Shown one piece after another: positions 46,289-55,454 of a stretch of 64,000 nt of DNA; position 1 is the stretch's first letter; each line of letters opens with the position of its first letter. Position numbers and translations under genes: made by a program. Origin of the DNA: Adhaeribacter soli (GTDB taxonomy: Bacteria; Bacteroidota; Bacteroidia; Cytophagales; Hymenobacteraceae). The DNA is taken from contig NZ_VTWT01000005.1 of the NCBI RefSeq assembly GCF_008727925.1, positions 248,001 to 312,000 of the forward strand, written 5' to 3'. Under the pieces are notes generated by a model. It saw only the letters and a program-made list of their open reading frames with translations. It was not told where the DNA came from and did not search any database.

Positions 46289-47185
46289 ATGTATTCTTTC
46301 CTCACTGTCTCGAACTGGCCCGATTACGAACTGATCGATTCCGGCAATTTTGAAAAGCTGGAGCGCTTCGGCGATTTTGTACTGGCCCGGCCCGAACCGC
46401 AGGCCATCTGGGATAAAAGCCTTTCGGAGAACGAATGGAAAAACCTGGCTCAGGCTATTTTTAAGCGCGAAAAAGGCAGCACCGAACGCGGACAGTGGAT
46501 GCTGAAAAAGGAAATGGCCGAGCAATGGTTCATCAACTATAAATACCAGGATCTGAAACTGAAGTTCCGGTTGGGGCTTTCGAGCTTTAAGCACGTGGGT
46601 TTGTTCCCGGAGCAGGACCCGAACTGGAAATTTATTTACGACCAGTGCAAAACAATTCAGAACCCGAAGGTGTTGAATTTGTTTGCCTATACGGGAGGAG
46701 CCAGTTTAGCAGCCCGTGGCGCCGGCGCTCAGGTTACGCACGTAGATTCGGTGAAGCAGGTAAATTTCTGGGCGCGCGAAAACATGGAAGCCAGTGGCCT
46801 GAAGGATATTCGGTGGATCGTGGAAGATGCCATGACCTTTGTGCGGCGCGAGGTTAAGCGGGGAAATAAATACCACGGCATCATTCTGGACCCTCCGGCT
46901 TACGGGCGCGGACCGAACGGCGAAAAGTGGCAGCTGGAAGACGAACTGAACGAAATGCTGAAACTCTGTGCCGAACTGCTCGACCCAAAACAGAATTTTC
47001 TCGTAATAAACTTATACTCCCTGGGTTTTTCGGCTTTAATTCTGGAAAACCTGATGAACCAGACCTTTAATTTCCCGAAAAAGCAGCAGGAGTTCGGCGA
47101 AATTTACCTGCAAGACCGAAATTTACGTAAGCTGCCGTTAGGCACTTTTTTCCGCTTTAGCACTACCATTCCGGCCAAACTTTAA
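46289..47185 (+). CDS. Class I SAM-dependent RNA methyltransferase-like protein (RlmI/RlmK type)
   Basis: This 298-residue protein has a SAM-binding core with VLNLFAYTGGASLAARGAGA (motif I), VTHVDSVKQ (acidic motif II) and the NPPY-like motif LDPPAYGRGP, typical of rRNA methyltransferases related to RlmI and the RlmKL C-terminal domain. An N-terminal segment (about 1-100) replaces the PUA domain. The probable target is 23S rRNA, but base and position are unknown. It is followed after 11 bases by the Ppx/GppA gene, probably co-transcribed. Confidence 0.88.
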   Translation: MYSFLTVSNWPDYELIDSGNFEKLERFGDFVLARPEPQAIWDKSLSENEWKNLAQAIFKREKGSTERGQWMLKKEMAEQWFINYKYQDLKLKFRLGLSSFKHVGLFPEQDPNWKFIYDQCKTIQNPKVLNLFAYTGGASLAARGAGAQVTHVDSVKQVNFWARENMEASGLKDIRWIVEDAMTFVRREVKRGNKYHGIILDPPAYGRGPNGEKWQLEDELNEMLKLCAELLDPKQNFLVINLYSLGFSALILENLMNQTFNFPKKQQEFGEIYLQDRNLRKLPLGTFFRFSTTIPAKL

Positions 47186-47196
47186 ACGCTCACTCT

Positions 47197-48144
47197 ATGA
47201 ATAAACGACGCATTGCTCTCATCGACCTGGGTACGAACACGTTTCATTTGCTTATCACGGAAATCGACTACTTCGGACGGAGCAATGTGTTGCTTAGATT
47301 AAAGTTACCGGTAAAACTGGGCCGCGGCGGCATTAGTACCGGCCGCATTGCCCCGGACGCTTACGAGCGGGCCATGGTAACTTTACAGACGTTCAAAGAA
47401 AAGATTGCCGAATACCGCGTGACCGACGTGAAAGCCCTGGCCACCAGCGCCATGCGCAACGCGGCCAACGGTCCGGAACTGGCCGAAGACATCCGCACCA
47501 AGATCGGTTTCGATATTGAAATTATTACCGGCGACCGCGAAGCCGAATTGATCTATTACGGCGTGCGTAGCGCCATGGACCTGGGCTATGAAAAGAACTT
47601 GATCATTGATATTGGCGGCGGCAGTGTGGAATTCATCATTTGTAACCGCGACACCGTGTTCTGGAAGCGTAGCTTCGAGATCGGGGCCCAGCGCCTGCTC
47701 GACCATTTCTTCAAACACGACCCGATTCCTGAAAACGAGATTGCCGCCGAACGCGAATTCCTCCTGCATAAACTCGCGCCGCTAGCCGAAGCCGTGCAGG
47801 AATTTCAGCCTAAAACCTTAGTCGGTTCTTCCGGCACTTTCGATACCCTTTGCGACATAGAAGCATGGAAGCATGGCATTAACCGTCTGGACAACCCGAG
47901 CTCCGAAGCTACGCTTCCACTGGAAGCTTTTTACCGCATGTACTACGAAATCCTTCCTATGAACCACGCCCAGCGTTTGGCTATTCCGGGAATGATCGAG
48001 ATGCGGGCAGACATGATCGTAGTAGCGTTGATCCTGATCGATTTTGTGATCCGGGAATTCCAGATCGAACGGGTTAGGGTATCGGCTTACGCCCTGAAAG
48101 AAGGCATGCTGCAGCAATTGCTGGCGCAGAAGACGCCGGTGTAA
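47197..48144 (+). CDS. Ppx/GppA-family phosphatase
   Basis: This 315-residue member of the ASKHA superfamily has the phosphate-1 motif ALIDLGTNTFHLLI, the conserved TSAMRNAANG, LIIDIGGGSVEFII (phosphate-2) and GSSGTFDT. It probably hydrolyses polyphosphate or pppGpp. It has only the core domain and no C-terminal HD-like extension, matching short Ppx proteins. Adjacent to the methyltransferase gene and ends in a strong terminator. Confidence 0.93.
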   Translation: MNKRRIALIDLGTNTFHLLITEIDYFGRSNVLLRLKLPVKLGRGGISTGRIAPDAYERAMVTLQTFKEKIAEYRVTDVKALATSAMRNAANGPELAEDIRTKIGFDIEIITGDREAELIYYGVRSAMDLGYEKNLIIDIGGGSVEFIICNRDTVFWKRSFEIGAQRLLDHFFKHDPIPENEIAAEREFLLHKLAPLAEAVQEFQPKTLVGSSGTFDTLCDIEAWKHGINRLDNPSSEATLPLEAFYRMYYEILPMNHAQRLAIPGMIEMRADMIVVALILIDFVIREFQIERVRVSAYALKEGMLQQLLAQKTPV

Positions 48145-48202
48145 GGTTGGTAGCATGTAGCAAGTATCAGGTAGCAGGATTTTCGGATTGGAAAATTACG
48201 AT

Positions 48203-48240
48203 GCCACAAGTTAGGTGTAGCCGTAACTTGTGGCTTTTTT
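48203..48240 (+). terminator. Terminator of the methyltransferase-Ppx operon
   Basis: GCCACAAGTTA (48203-48213) pairs with TAACTTGTGGC (48224-48234), followed by T6. Confidence 0.88.
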
Positions 48241-48328
48241 GTTTAGCCAGTTTGTAAAGGCGGAGGTATTGAAAACTATTCGATTCTCAACTCATTAAGG
48301 CTCCTCTAGCTTTCTGGAAAACCTATTT

Positions 48329-48470
48329 ATTGCCGTCTGCTTTAGCTGACGGAAAGCAGGAAGGCTTTATTAGCAGGCTATAGCCAGACCATTCTTGTGC
48401 AGAAAAAGATTCAGGCTAAAGCCATAAGTGAAATTTCAGCCAGATTCCGTCAGCTAAAGCAGACGGCAAT
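48329..48470. repeat. Foldback with 26-bp perfect arms
   Basis: ATTGCCGTCTGCTTTAGCTG plus ACGGAA (48329-48354) is exactly complementary to 48445-48470; each arm also contains a CCGTC/GACGG palindrome. The rest of the 48145-48672 gap holds CAAGTT-type and GATACCTGATACTC strings but no gene. Confidence 0.85.
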
Positions 48471-48672
48471 GAAGGCGGAACGCCAATACAACTACTAAAT
48501 AGCTTTTCCTAGGCTAAAGTAATTTGCTCTTCGAGCAAGGCAAGTTACAAACTTGCCAAAAGGCCGGTCACAAGTTACGCTTCGCTAAACTTGCGACATG
48601 CATAAATTTTCTATCCAAAAACGATAGCGTTTCTCACCTAAAAATCCTGATACCTGATACTCACTACCAAAA

Positions 48673-50295
48673 TCATAGCCCCGGCACCTGCTCGTTTTTC
48701 GGGTATTTTACCGAGAATTTCAGCGGTACTTTCTTCGTTTCGTTCGGGTTCAGTTTTAGCTGCCAGGTTACTTTCCCGGTATTCTTGTCCAGTTTTCCAC
48801 CGCCATCGTCCAGCAATTCTACTTCTATCTGGCTGTTGTTGCTTACCGGGATCTGATCTTCCAGTGTTAATTCGATGGCCTGGTCGCGGGTGTTGCGTGC
48901 TGAAATAAGGAAACCGCGGGTTTCTTTGCGGTTGCCGCCCAGAAAGCTTTTGCTTTTAAATTCCTTTACTTTTTCGCGCGTGAGCACTACCCTTTTGTCG
49001 CGGCCAAGTGAAACCTGCAGGGTATCGCCGGTAACCTGAGGGTTCAGGAAAGTTTTGCCGGTAAAAGTGCCTTCCAGAAATACGTTGGCTTCGCCGGGTA
49101 AAATGTTCAGTTCGTCCCAGCCGGTAAGTTGTGCCGTCAGGAATGCTTCCGGGGCCAGTTTGGGTACGGCGGTGTAAATAAAGGTACTTGGCACTTCGTA
49201 TTGCTGAATTTCTACCAATTGCATTTTTCCGTCCGCCGGTACCGAATACGGGATCTTCAGTTCGAAATTCACCGCCAAAGCGGACTCCGAAACCTGCACG
49301 TAATCGGCTGTGGTTTGCGCGGAGGCTAAAGCTACCTCTTCTTCTGCAACTACTGGGGCTGCTTTATCAGCTTGCATGGAGAGGGTTGTGGCATCTTTGC
49401 GGGAAAACAATTTCCGTTTCGGCATGGCATAAAAATCGAGGTACCAGGGTTGCAGTTGCGGTTTGGTGGCGCCGATACTCGGATTGGTGGTGGCCAGGGT
49501 AAGCTGCACGTTTTTCCAGTTCACGCCGGTATTCTGAAACACATTGGCTTTGTAAAAGAAGGTTACCGGATTTTTGGTATTGGTCGCGCGGAGATCGTAG
49601 GCCGGTTGCCAGCCGGCATTCAGCACCACGTAACTTATTTTGAATTGCGCTTGTGTAGGAATATCGGAAGAAACCGTTACCAGGATGCGGCCATTAGAGC
49701 GGTTGTCTTTATAATTGAAGTTGTTCACTAAGTTTGTAAAACGGGCTACGTGTTCGTTCAGGCGTTTCAGGCGGTTTTCGTTTTTCAGGATATTGGCCCG
49801 GATGGCAAACAAACGGTTCCGGAAAAAATCGGCAGCATCTTCCAGGTCTTCCACCACCACGCCTTTCTGCCCGCCAATACTCTGGTTCGACAACACCATG
49901 CCTTCTTCTTTTTTGTAAATGTCGATCTGGTCGTTCAGCGTCCGTACCTGGTTTTGATAATACGTCAGGGAATCTTCAGCCTGCCGGAGTTCCCGGGGTT
50001 TGGTATTCTGCCGCAGATAATCGTAATCGAAGCGCACGCTCAGCAAGGTAAAGTTTCCCTGTCCCTGTACCTGGATGCTGTTCTGGTCCAGGGCCGCCGG
50101 AATATTGGTAAGCGCGATTTCCGAGGTACCCATCGGCAGATTGGTTTTAGCTTCCGCCGAAACCTGAGCACGGTTCAGGAACACGGTAACGGCTTTCACT
50201 TCCGAACTCACTTCCTTTACCACTTGGGCGGCAGCCGGAAAGGCTATTAAAATCAGGAAAAAAAACAGGGAAAGATTACGGACCGAAAAATGCAT
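48673..50295 (-). CDS. MuiA-family protein (DUF4139/DUF4140)
   Basis: This 540-residue protein has a signal peptide (LSLFFFLILIAFPAAAQ), an N-terminal DUF4140-like domain with AVTVFLNRAQVSA, a coiled-coil region at about 95-200, and a C-terminal DUF4139-like barrel (YDLRATNTKNPVTFFYKANV, YTAVPKLAPEAFLTAQL, LPGEANVFLEGTFTG). The family is often called mucoidy inhibitor A, but its molecular role is unknown. It would reside in the periplasm or outer membrane. It is a single gene diverging from the oxidoreductase. Confidence 0.88.
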   Translation of the reverse strand: MHFSVRNLSLFFFLILIAFPAAAQVVKEVSSEVKAVTVFLNRAQVSAEAKTNLPMGTSEIALTNIPAALDQNSIQVQGQGNFTLLSVRFDYDYLRQNTKPRELRQAEDSLTYYQNQVRTLNDQIDIYKKEEGMVLSNQSIGGQKGVVVEDLEDAADFFRNRLFAIRANILKNENRLKRLNEHVARFTNLVNNFNYKDNRSNGRILVTVSSDIPTQAQFKISYVVLNAGWQPAYDLRATNTKNPVTFFYKANVFQNTGVNWKNVQLTLATTNPSIGATKPQLQPWYLDFYAMPKRKLFSRKDATTLSMQADKAAPVVAEEEVALASAQTTADYVQVSESALAVNFELKIPYSVPADGKMQLVEIQQYEVPSTFIYTAVPKLAPEAFLTAQLTGWDELNILPGEANVFLEGTFTGKTFLNPQVTGDTLQVSLGRDKRVVLTREKVKEFKSKSFLGGNRKETRGFLISARNTRDQAIELTLEDQIPVSNNSQIEVELLDDGGGKLDKNTGKVTWQLKLNPNETKKVPLKFSVKYPKNEQVPGL

Positions 50296-50392
50296 AAGGC
50301 TTATTTTAAGACAGGCTGGTAAAGAAACAAAGCAGACACCAAAACTTCTATCGAATTATATGGTAATTTTACCGTTTTAACGCACTATATAG

Positions 50393-51451
50393 ATGTTTTC
50401 ATATAATCAGCTTTTCAATTTTACCGAAAGCGTGTTCCTGAGCATGGGCTGCCCGGAGGAAGATGCGCGTTTAGCTACCGAAGCACTTCTAGCGGCCGAT
50501 TTGCGAGGGGTAGATTCGCACGGCATTGCCCGCCTGATCGGGTATGTACGCCTATGGGATGCCGGCCGGGTAAATCCGAAACCCGAAGTTAGGATCATCC
50601 ACGAAACGCCCAGCACGGCTACCGTTGACGGGGACTCCGGCTTAGGTTTGGTGGTGGCGCCCAAAGCCATGGATATTGCCATTCAGAAAGCCCAGGTGGC
50701 GGGTTCCGGCTGGATCTCGGTAAAGAATTCGAACCACTTTGGGATTGCCGGTTACCACGCCATGCGCGCCCTGCCCCACGACATGGTGGGCTGGGCAATG
50801 ACCAATGCCAGTCCGCTGGTAGCGCCGACCAACTCCCTGGACCGTTTACTGGGCACGAACCCGATTGCCATTGCTATTCCGGCCAGCGAAGAACCTGACT
50901 TTATTATGGATATGGCTACCACCACGGCGGCCAACGGCAAACTGGAAGTATTGCAGCGCAAGAAACAAAGAGCCCCGCTGGGTTGGGTGCAAACCAAAGA
51001 AGGCAAAGACTCTACCGATCCGGAAGAATTAAAAGCAGGTGGCGCCATGCTGCCTTTAGGCGGTGAATCGGCAAGCTACAAAGGGTACGCGCTGGGTTCG
51101 GTAGTCGATATTTTTTCGGCGGTACTTTCCGGGGCCAACTACGGCCCGTGGGTGCCGCCCTTCGTAAGCTTTCTGCCGTTGCCGGAAAACCCGGTAGGCG
51201 AAGGCATCGGCCATTTCTTAGGAGCGATGCGGGTAGATGGTTTCCGTCCGGCCGATGAATTCAAAGCCCACATGGACAATTGGATCCGGACTTTCCGCAA
51301 TTCCAAAGCCAAGCCCGGCGAACAGGTACTGATTCCCGGCGATCCGGAACGCCTTACGTCCGAGCAGCGCATGAAAGAAGGCATTTATTTATTAGATCCG
51401 GTAATTAAGGACCTGGAAGAACTGGCGAAGAAATTCAGTTTGACGTTTTAG
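50393..51451 (+). CDS. Ldh-family (YbiC/YlbC-type) NAD(P)-dependent oxidoreductase
   Basis: This 352-residue enzyme belongs to the malate/L-lactate/sulfolactate dehydrogenase family with a unique non-Rossmann NAD fold. Family features: DLRGVDSHGIARL, NSNHFGIAGYHAM with catalytic His, PLVAPTNSLDRLLGTNPIA and FIMDMATTTAANGKLE. It reduces a 2-oxoacid such as oxaloacetate, pyruvate or a related compound; exact substrate unclear. It is monocistronic, followed by a large foldback instead of a simple terminator. Confidence 0.93.
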   Translation: MFSYNQLFNFTESVFLSMGCPEEDARLATEALLAADLRGVDSHGIARLIGYVRLWDAGRVNPKPEVRIIHETPSTATVDGDSGLGLVVAPKAMDIAIQKAQVAGSGWISVKNSNHFGIAGYHAMRALPHDMVGWAMTNASPLVAPTNSLDRLLGTNPIAIAIPASEEPDFIMDMATTTAANGKLEVLQRKKQRAPLGWVQTKEGKDSTDPEELKAGGAMLPLGGESASYKGYALGSVVDIFSAVLSGANYGPWVPPFVSFLPLPENPVGEGIGHFLGAMRVDGFRPADEFKAHMDNWIRTFRNSKAKPGEQVLIPGDPERLTSEQRMKEGIYLLDPVIKDLEELAKKFSLTF

Positions 51452-51550
51452 GTTTTTCTATTCAGATAATCTCGAAATATTTTGTTTTCCTGAGTAGGGA
51501 AAAATTTCAGATCGGTTTTTTTTAGGGTTGCGATGAAAGTAAAGGAACTT

Positions 51551-51849
51551 GCCGTTGTTGGTGAAAACACTATAGCCGTCAGGCTAAGCTAATTTATTGG
51601 GTCATCTCGAACACAAGTGAGCGCGAGGAAGCGCGAAACTTGCGAGCGGAGCTCTGAGGGAACTTTTGAAGCCGCATATTTTAAATTAAACGGTAAGACA
51701 AATCTTGCAACGCTCGCTTTGTCATAGAAGTATGTATAAGTTTCCTCGAGAGCTACGCTCGCAAATTTCGTGCTCCCGCACTTACTTGTACTCGGAATGA
51801 CCGGCTTTTCTTCCTAGCCTGACGGCTATGGTGTTTTCACCAACAACCG
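51551..51849. repeat. Large foldback element of about 300 bp
   Basis: Outer arms 51551-51589 and 51813-51849 (GTTGTTGGTGAAAACAC plus TAGCCGTCAGGCTA) and inner arms at about 51600-51665 and 51738-51802 are imperfect reverse complements, so nearly the whole element can fold back. The inner arms match the block at 8531-8595 and the outer ends match 29018-29107. It looks like a composite dispersed element without coding capacity. Confidence 0.85.
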
Positions 51850-51949
51850 TACTTCAGTTTTTTAACTTGTCATCATGAGCGACAGCGAAGGATGACGGCC
51901 TTTTTTAAAAGATAGCTACCGGAAAAACCATTGAAAAACTACCCCATAA

Positions 51950-51984
51950 AAAAATGCGCTGCCATTACCTGACAGCGCATTTTC
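51950..51984 (-). terminator. Terminator of the M43-like protein gene
   Basis: AATGCGCTG and CAGCGCATT form a 9-bp stem ending in T7 on the minus strand. Confidence 0.85.
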
Positions 51985-52005
51985 CATTTTTCTGGAGCCT
52001 GATTC

Positions 52006-54219
52006 TTATTGAACGAGCAGTTTGGTATTATACACTTTCCCGCCCAAACTCATTTGCACCAGGTACATGCCGGCTTTGGCTGTTTTCAGTTTACCGGCTA
52101 ATGAAATGGTATGCGAACCTGCTTTAAAAGTGTTTTCCTGCTGTTCGTAAATTGTATTTCCAACCACATCCATCACTTTTACGGCTACTTTCTCAGCAGT
52201 TTTTAATTCAAAAGCGATACCGGTTTCGGAAGTGAGCGGGTTCGGGAAAAGGCTGATCTTATGCTTTGCGGCCAGATTTTCCCCCACACCCAGCACCGTT
52301 CCCATGAAGAAATGATCAAAATAAAGGTTGCCGCCACTGTTGCTTACCGCTTCCACTTTGAACATAATGTGGGAAGGCAAATTGCCAAAAGGCAGGGCCT
52401 GGGAAAAAGGCACTGATTCCATTTGCCACTCGCCGGAAGCTGGAACATAATTACCCGGAACTATCGTGCCACCGTTGGTAACCAATTGATTTCCTCTTAA
52501 CCTAATAAATGGAACGTCCCAGGTCTGGCCGCAATCGGCAGAGGCAGAAATCTGTAATTCTTCCAAGGGCTGGTTGTTCTTTTTGGCATAGGCATAATAG
52601 AAACCTAAATGGCTCGGAATACCACCCTGGAAAGTGAAGTTTGGCGTAATTAAGGTTGAGATCGTTCCGGCCGGAATATTGGCATTCTGCAGGCGAAGGC
52701 TATTTGTACCGCCACTATAACCCGAAGATGCGGTATTTACCTGGGTCCAGTTTCCGGCATTGGCCGCCAGCGAGCTGGTGCTTTTTTCCCAGGTTCGGTT
52801 GGGGGTAGCGCTTTCCGGGAAAGTAGGTTCCTCAAAATTTTCTACATAATAATGAGGGTAGCTTATATTCAACCGATTGCTGGTTGGCACTACGGTTATA
52901 TGGTCGTTCATGGAAAGAGTCATTACTCCATCAGCGTTCGCAACCGAAAGCGTGACATCATATTTCCCTGGCGTATTATAAGTAACTACCGGGTTTTGCG
53001 CCGTGGAAGTAGCCGGCGTTCCGCCCTGAAAATTCCAGTACCAGCTTGTTCCTGCCGCTTCGTACGATTTGTCGGTGAAGGTAATGGAACCGCCCTCACA
53101 AATTCTTCGGTTGTCCACACAAAAATAAGGCATTGGTAGCATTGGCCTTACCGTTACACCTGGATCTATTCCGGTAGCAATGGCATTGGAAGCGGAAATT
53201 AAATTCTGAAGCTGAGGGTAAGTGTTTAAAGCAGCCTGCATCCGGGCTTTCTGCCCTTGGGTAAACATGTTCCTGCAATCCGGAGCAGATGGGTACAGGT
53301 AGTTTTCAACCTGGTCAGGCATATCAGAGGTAAAGCCGCTGCAACTTACATCGTTTTGACAAGTATTCTGATTAAGGTTACATGGCGAAGTTATTAATGC
53401 AGGATCATAAGGCGGGGTATCGAGTACCAGGTCGCCGGAGCAACTTCCATTGGTATTACTACATCCCCAATCATGCATTAAGTGAAAAGAATGGGCTATG
53501 TGGTGGGTTGCTTCACGACCGGAGTTCAGGGCAGTTGAGCCAGGTACTGCGCCTTGCTTACCCCACATGGAATGCATTAAAACGACGCCGTATGTATTCC
53601 AGGGGCCGACACCTGGAAACTGGGAATAACCGCTTTCATGTGCTCCGGGTACTACATTGGAATTTATACTTTCTACTAACCAGATATTTAAATATTTATC
53701 TGTGGGCCAAGCTGGTACTGCAATCTTCAGGTCGTCCCAATTATGCGATAAATTGGCAAGCGGTGAAGTAACGCGGTTAATACCTTCGGTTGCCGCTCCC
53801 CCTGGACCTATACGGGCCAGCACGAATTCAATTTCGGTATCTGCGGCGTAAGGCTTAAAAATGGCGCGTGTGTTGGCCGTATCCGGGTTCTGCCTTCTGA
53901 AATCCTGGTTCACAACTTCCAGCCCGTTCAGGATCTGGGCTTTGGAGATACCGTTACAGCCGCTTTCGGTAACCACGTGCACCACCACCGGAATTTTAAG
54001 TACCGGCCCGGCTTTTCTCCGATTTGCCTGCTGGCGGATGTATTGCTGGATCTGTTGTTCTATGGCCGCGCTACTGGCAGACGTGGCCGGGTGCTTTTGC
54101 GCTAAGGCCCGGTTATAGGCATCGGTGGTACAACCGTTAGCCGGTTGCGTCTGGGCTTCGGCCGCGTTGTTCAGAAAAAGACCTAAAAGGGATGCAGCGA
54201 GTAATGATCTTAATTTCAT
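52006..54219 (-). CDS. Secreted M43-like protein with PKD and T9SS sorting domains, catalytic site degenerate
   Basis: This 737-residue exported protein has a signal peptide (1-22), an M43/pappalysin-like domain (about 75-340), a PKD domain (about 375-445), a carbohydrate-binding-like or sandwich region (about 465-640) and a T9SS type A tail (from about 655: LFPNPLTSETGIAFEL, ending KLLVQ). The usual HExxHxxGxxH site is HHIAHSFHLMH (residues 239-249): the three zinc-type His remain, but catalytic Glu is His and the Gly is His. The expected NYMDYS Met-turn is NYLYPS. It is probably not an active protease. A strong terminator follows. Confidence 0.9.
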   Translation of the reverse strand: MKLRSLLAASLLGLFLNNAAEAQTQPANGCTTDAYNRALAQKHPATSASSAAIEQQIQQYIRQQANRRKAGPVLKIPVVVHVVTESGCNGISKAQILNGLEVVNQDFRRQNPDTANTRAIFKPYAADTEIEFVLARIGPGGAATEGINRVTSPLANLSHNWDDLKIAVPAWPTDKYLNIWLVESINSNVVPGAHESGYSQFPGVGPWNTYGVVLMHSMWGKQGAVPGSTALNSGREATHHIAHSFHLMHDWGCSNTNGSCSGDLVLDTPPYDPALITSPCNLNQNTCQNDVSCSGFTSDMPDQVENYLYPSAPDCRNMFTQGQKARMQAALNTYPQLQNLISASNAIATGIDPGVTVRPMLPMPYFCVDNRRICEGGSITFTDKSYEAAGTSWYWNFQGGTPATSTAQNPVVTYNTPGKYDVTLSVANADGVMTLSMNDHITVVPTSNRLNISYPHYYVENFEEPTFPESATPNRTWEKSTSSLAANAGNWTQVNTASSGYSGGTNSLRLQNANIPAGTISTLITPNFTFQGGIPSHLGFYYAYAKKNNQPLEELQISASADCGQTWDVPFIRLRGNQLVTNGGTIVPGNYVPASGEWQMESVPFSQALPFGNLPSHIMFKVEAVSNSGGNLYFDHFFMGTVLGVGENLAAKHKISLFPNPLTSETGIAFELKTAEKVAVKVMDVVGNTIYEQQENTFKAGSHTISLAGKLKTAKAGMYLVQMSLGGKVYNTKLLVQ

Positions 54220-54331
54220 AGCAGGAATTTTAGGAGTAGCAGTACTTTATTCGCTAAATATAAAATTTACTTTTGTTATTCCCAACAAGTATCAGCATCA
54301 ATATTTTATCCTTCCAACGCCAGGGAAACTC

Positions 54332-54367
54332 ATAAAAAAAGTCCGCCTGAATTAACCGGGCGGACTT
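54332..54367 (-). terminator. Terminator of the L,D-transpeptidase-like gene
   Basis: AGTCCGCC (54340-54347) pairs with GGCGGACT (54359-54366), then T7 on the minus strand. Confidence 0.85.
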
Positions 54368-54390
54368 ACTAATGTTTGCTGCAATAGAAC

Positions 54391-55206
54391 TCAGATCACG
54401 TTCTCATTATTATAAAACACTTCCATAGCCGTTTGCTGGTTCAGGAAGCGGGAACTATAATCTTGCTTATCCGAATGAATGAACAAGGCCGTACGGTCCT
54501 GAATTTTTTCGATCACGTCTTTGTGTTCGCCCATCGGCAAGGCCGGGCAACCTTCGCTGCGGCCTAAATAGCCCTGCTGCCGGATAAAATCTTCGGTGGC
54601 ATAATCAGCGCCGTGCATCACAATGTTCCGCAAACGGGCATTGGAGTTATGCGCTTCGTCTACCCCGTCCAGCTTCAGCGATAAGCCGTGCTTGCCGTAA
54701 TAAACCGCTTCGGTTACGTAAAAACCCAGGCTGCTCATGTTCGAATCGTTTATATTGGAAAACTGTTTGGCAATGGTGCCGCCCGAATTCTTCCCGTGCG
54801 TTACGTAGGTATAATTCAGCACTTTGCGCTTTTTAAGATCAATCAGCCAGAAACGTTTTTGGGTAGAAGGCCGGTCGAAATCGACAATGGAGAGGTAAGG
54901 CTTCCCGGAGAGCAGGCCCGCATTTTTCAGGTTGAGGTACCCCATTATCGCTTCGTCGAAGGTTTTCAGGGAAAGCCCCTGTTTTTCCAGGCCCAGGTCT
55001 TCGTACATTTCCAGAATACTCATCTGGAAGTTCGAGTTTTTCAGCGCTTCAATTTTAGAGTGTACCGCGTTGAGGGCAGATTTGGCTTCCACTGTTTTAG
55101 AAGGGGCCGAGAGGCTGGCCAAAAATAAGGGCGCAAAAAAAGGCAGAATACGTTTTGCAAACCGCTTACCTGCCAACCCTTTCGTCGTATTATTTCCTTT
55201 CCGCAT
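54391..55206 (-). CDS. Murein L,D-transpeptidase catalytic-domain family protein
   Basis: This 271-residue exported protein has an N-terminal hydrophobic segment (about 19-34) and a C-terminal YkuD-related domain in which His198 (IVMHGADYA) and Cys220 (GYLGRSEGCPALP) form the expected catalytic pair. Such proteins cross-link or release peptidoglycan peptides. The N-terminus is unusually basic before the hydrophobic stretch; the annotated ATG may be followed by a long n-region. It is single, divergent from hscA. Confidence 0.9.
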   Translation of the reverse strand: MRKGNNTTKGLAGKRFAKRILPFFAPLFLASLSAPSKTVEAKSALNAVHSKIEALKNSNFQMSILEMYEDLGLEKQGLSLKTFDEAIMGYLNLKNAGLLSGKPYLSIVDFDRPSTQKRFWLIDLKKRKVLNYTYVTHGKNSGGTIAKQFSNINDSNMSSLGFYVTEAVYYGKHGLSLKLDGVDEAHNSNARLRNIVMHGADYATEDFIRQQGYLGRSEGCPALPMGEHKDVIEKIQDRTALFIHSDKQDYSSRFLNQQTAMEVFYNNENVI

Positions 55207-55405
55207 GTGCTTTATCTTTTAAAAGTAATATTCAGAACTAACTCCAACCCAGCCAAACTATCTTCCTCATTCGAATAACTCTATACGATTAAACACCGGC
55301 TGCGTTAAAAATGATAGGATCTTTTAAGTTAAACGCATTGGGGCACAAATTTATTCCCGGTATTCTCCACTTTTTTTCTTCCAACTTAAATCGGGCATTT
55401 ATTCG

Positions 55406-55413
55406 TAATTTTG
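55406..55413 (+). promoter_or_regulatory. -7 promoter element of the Hsp70 gene
   Basis: TAATTTTG matches TAnnTTTG, giving a leader of about 35 bases. Confidence 0.5.
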
Positions 55414-55454
55414 CCCCGGCTTGCAGAATTCCCTGCAACCCCTAAGTTTGAACT

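Noticed and set aside
51452-52005. Insertion sequence
   Set aside because: The gap holds a foldback but no transposase fragment or clear target-site duplication.
52006-54219. Loss of the M43 glutamate through sequencing error
   Set aside because: Glu to His needs at least two base changes, and the Gly and Met-turn positions are altered as well while the frame stays open for 737 codons.
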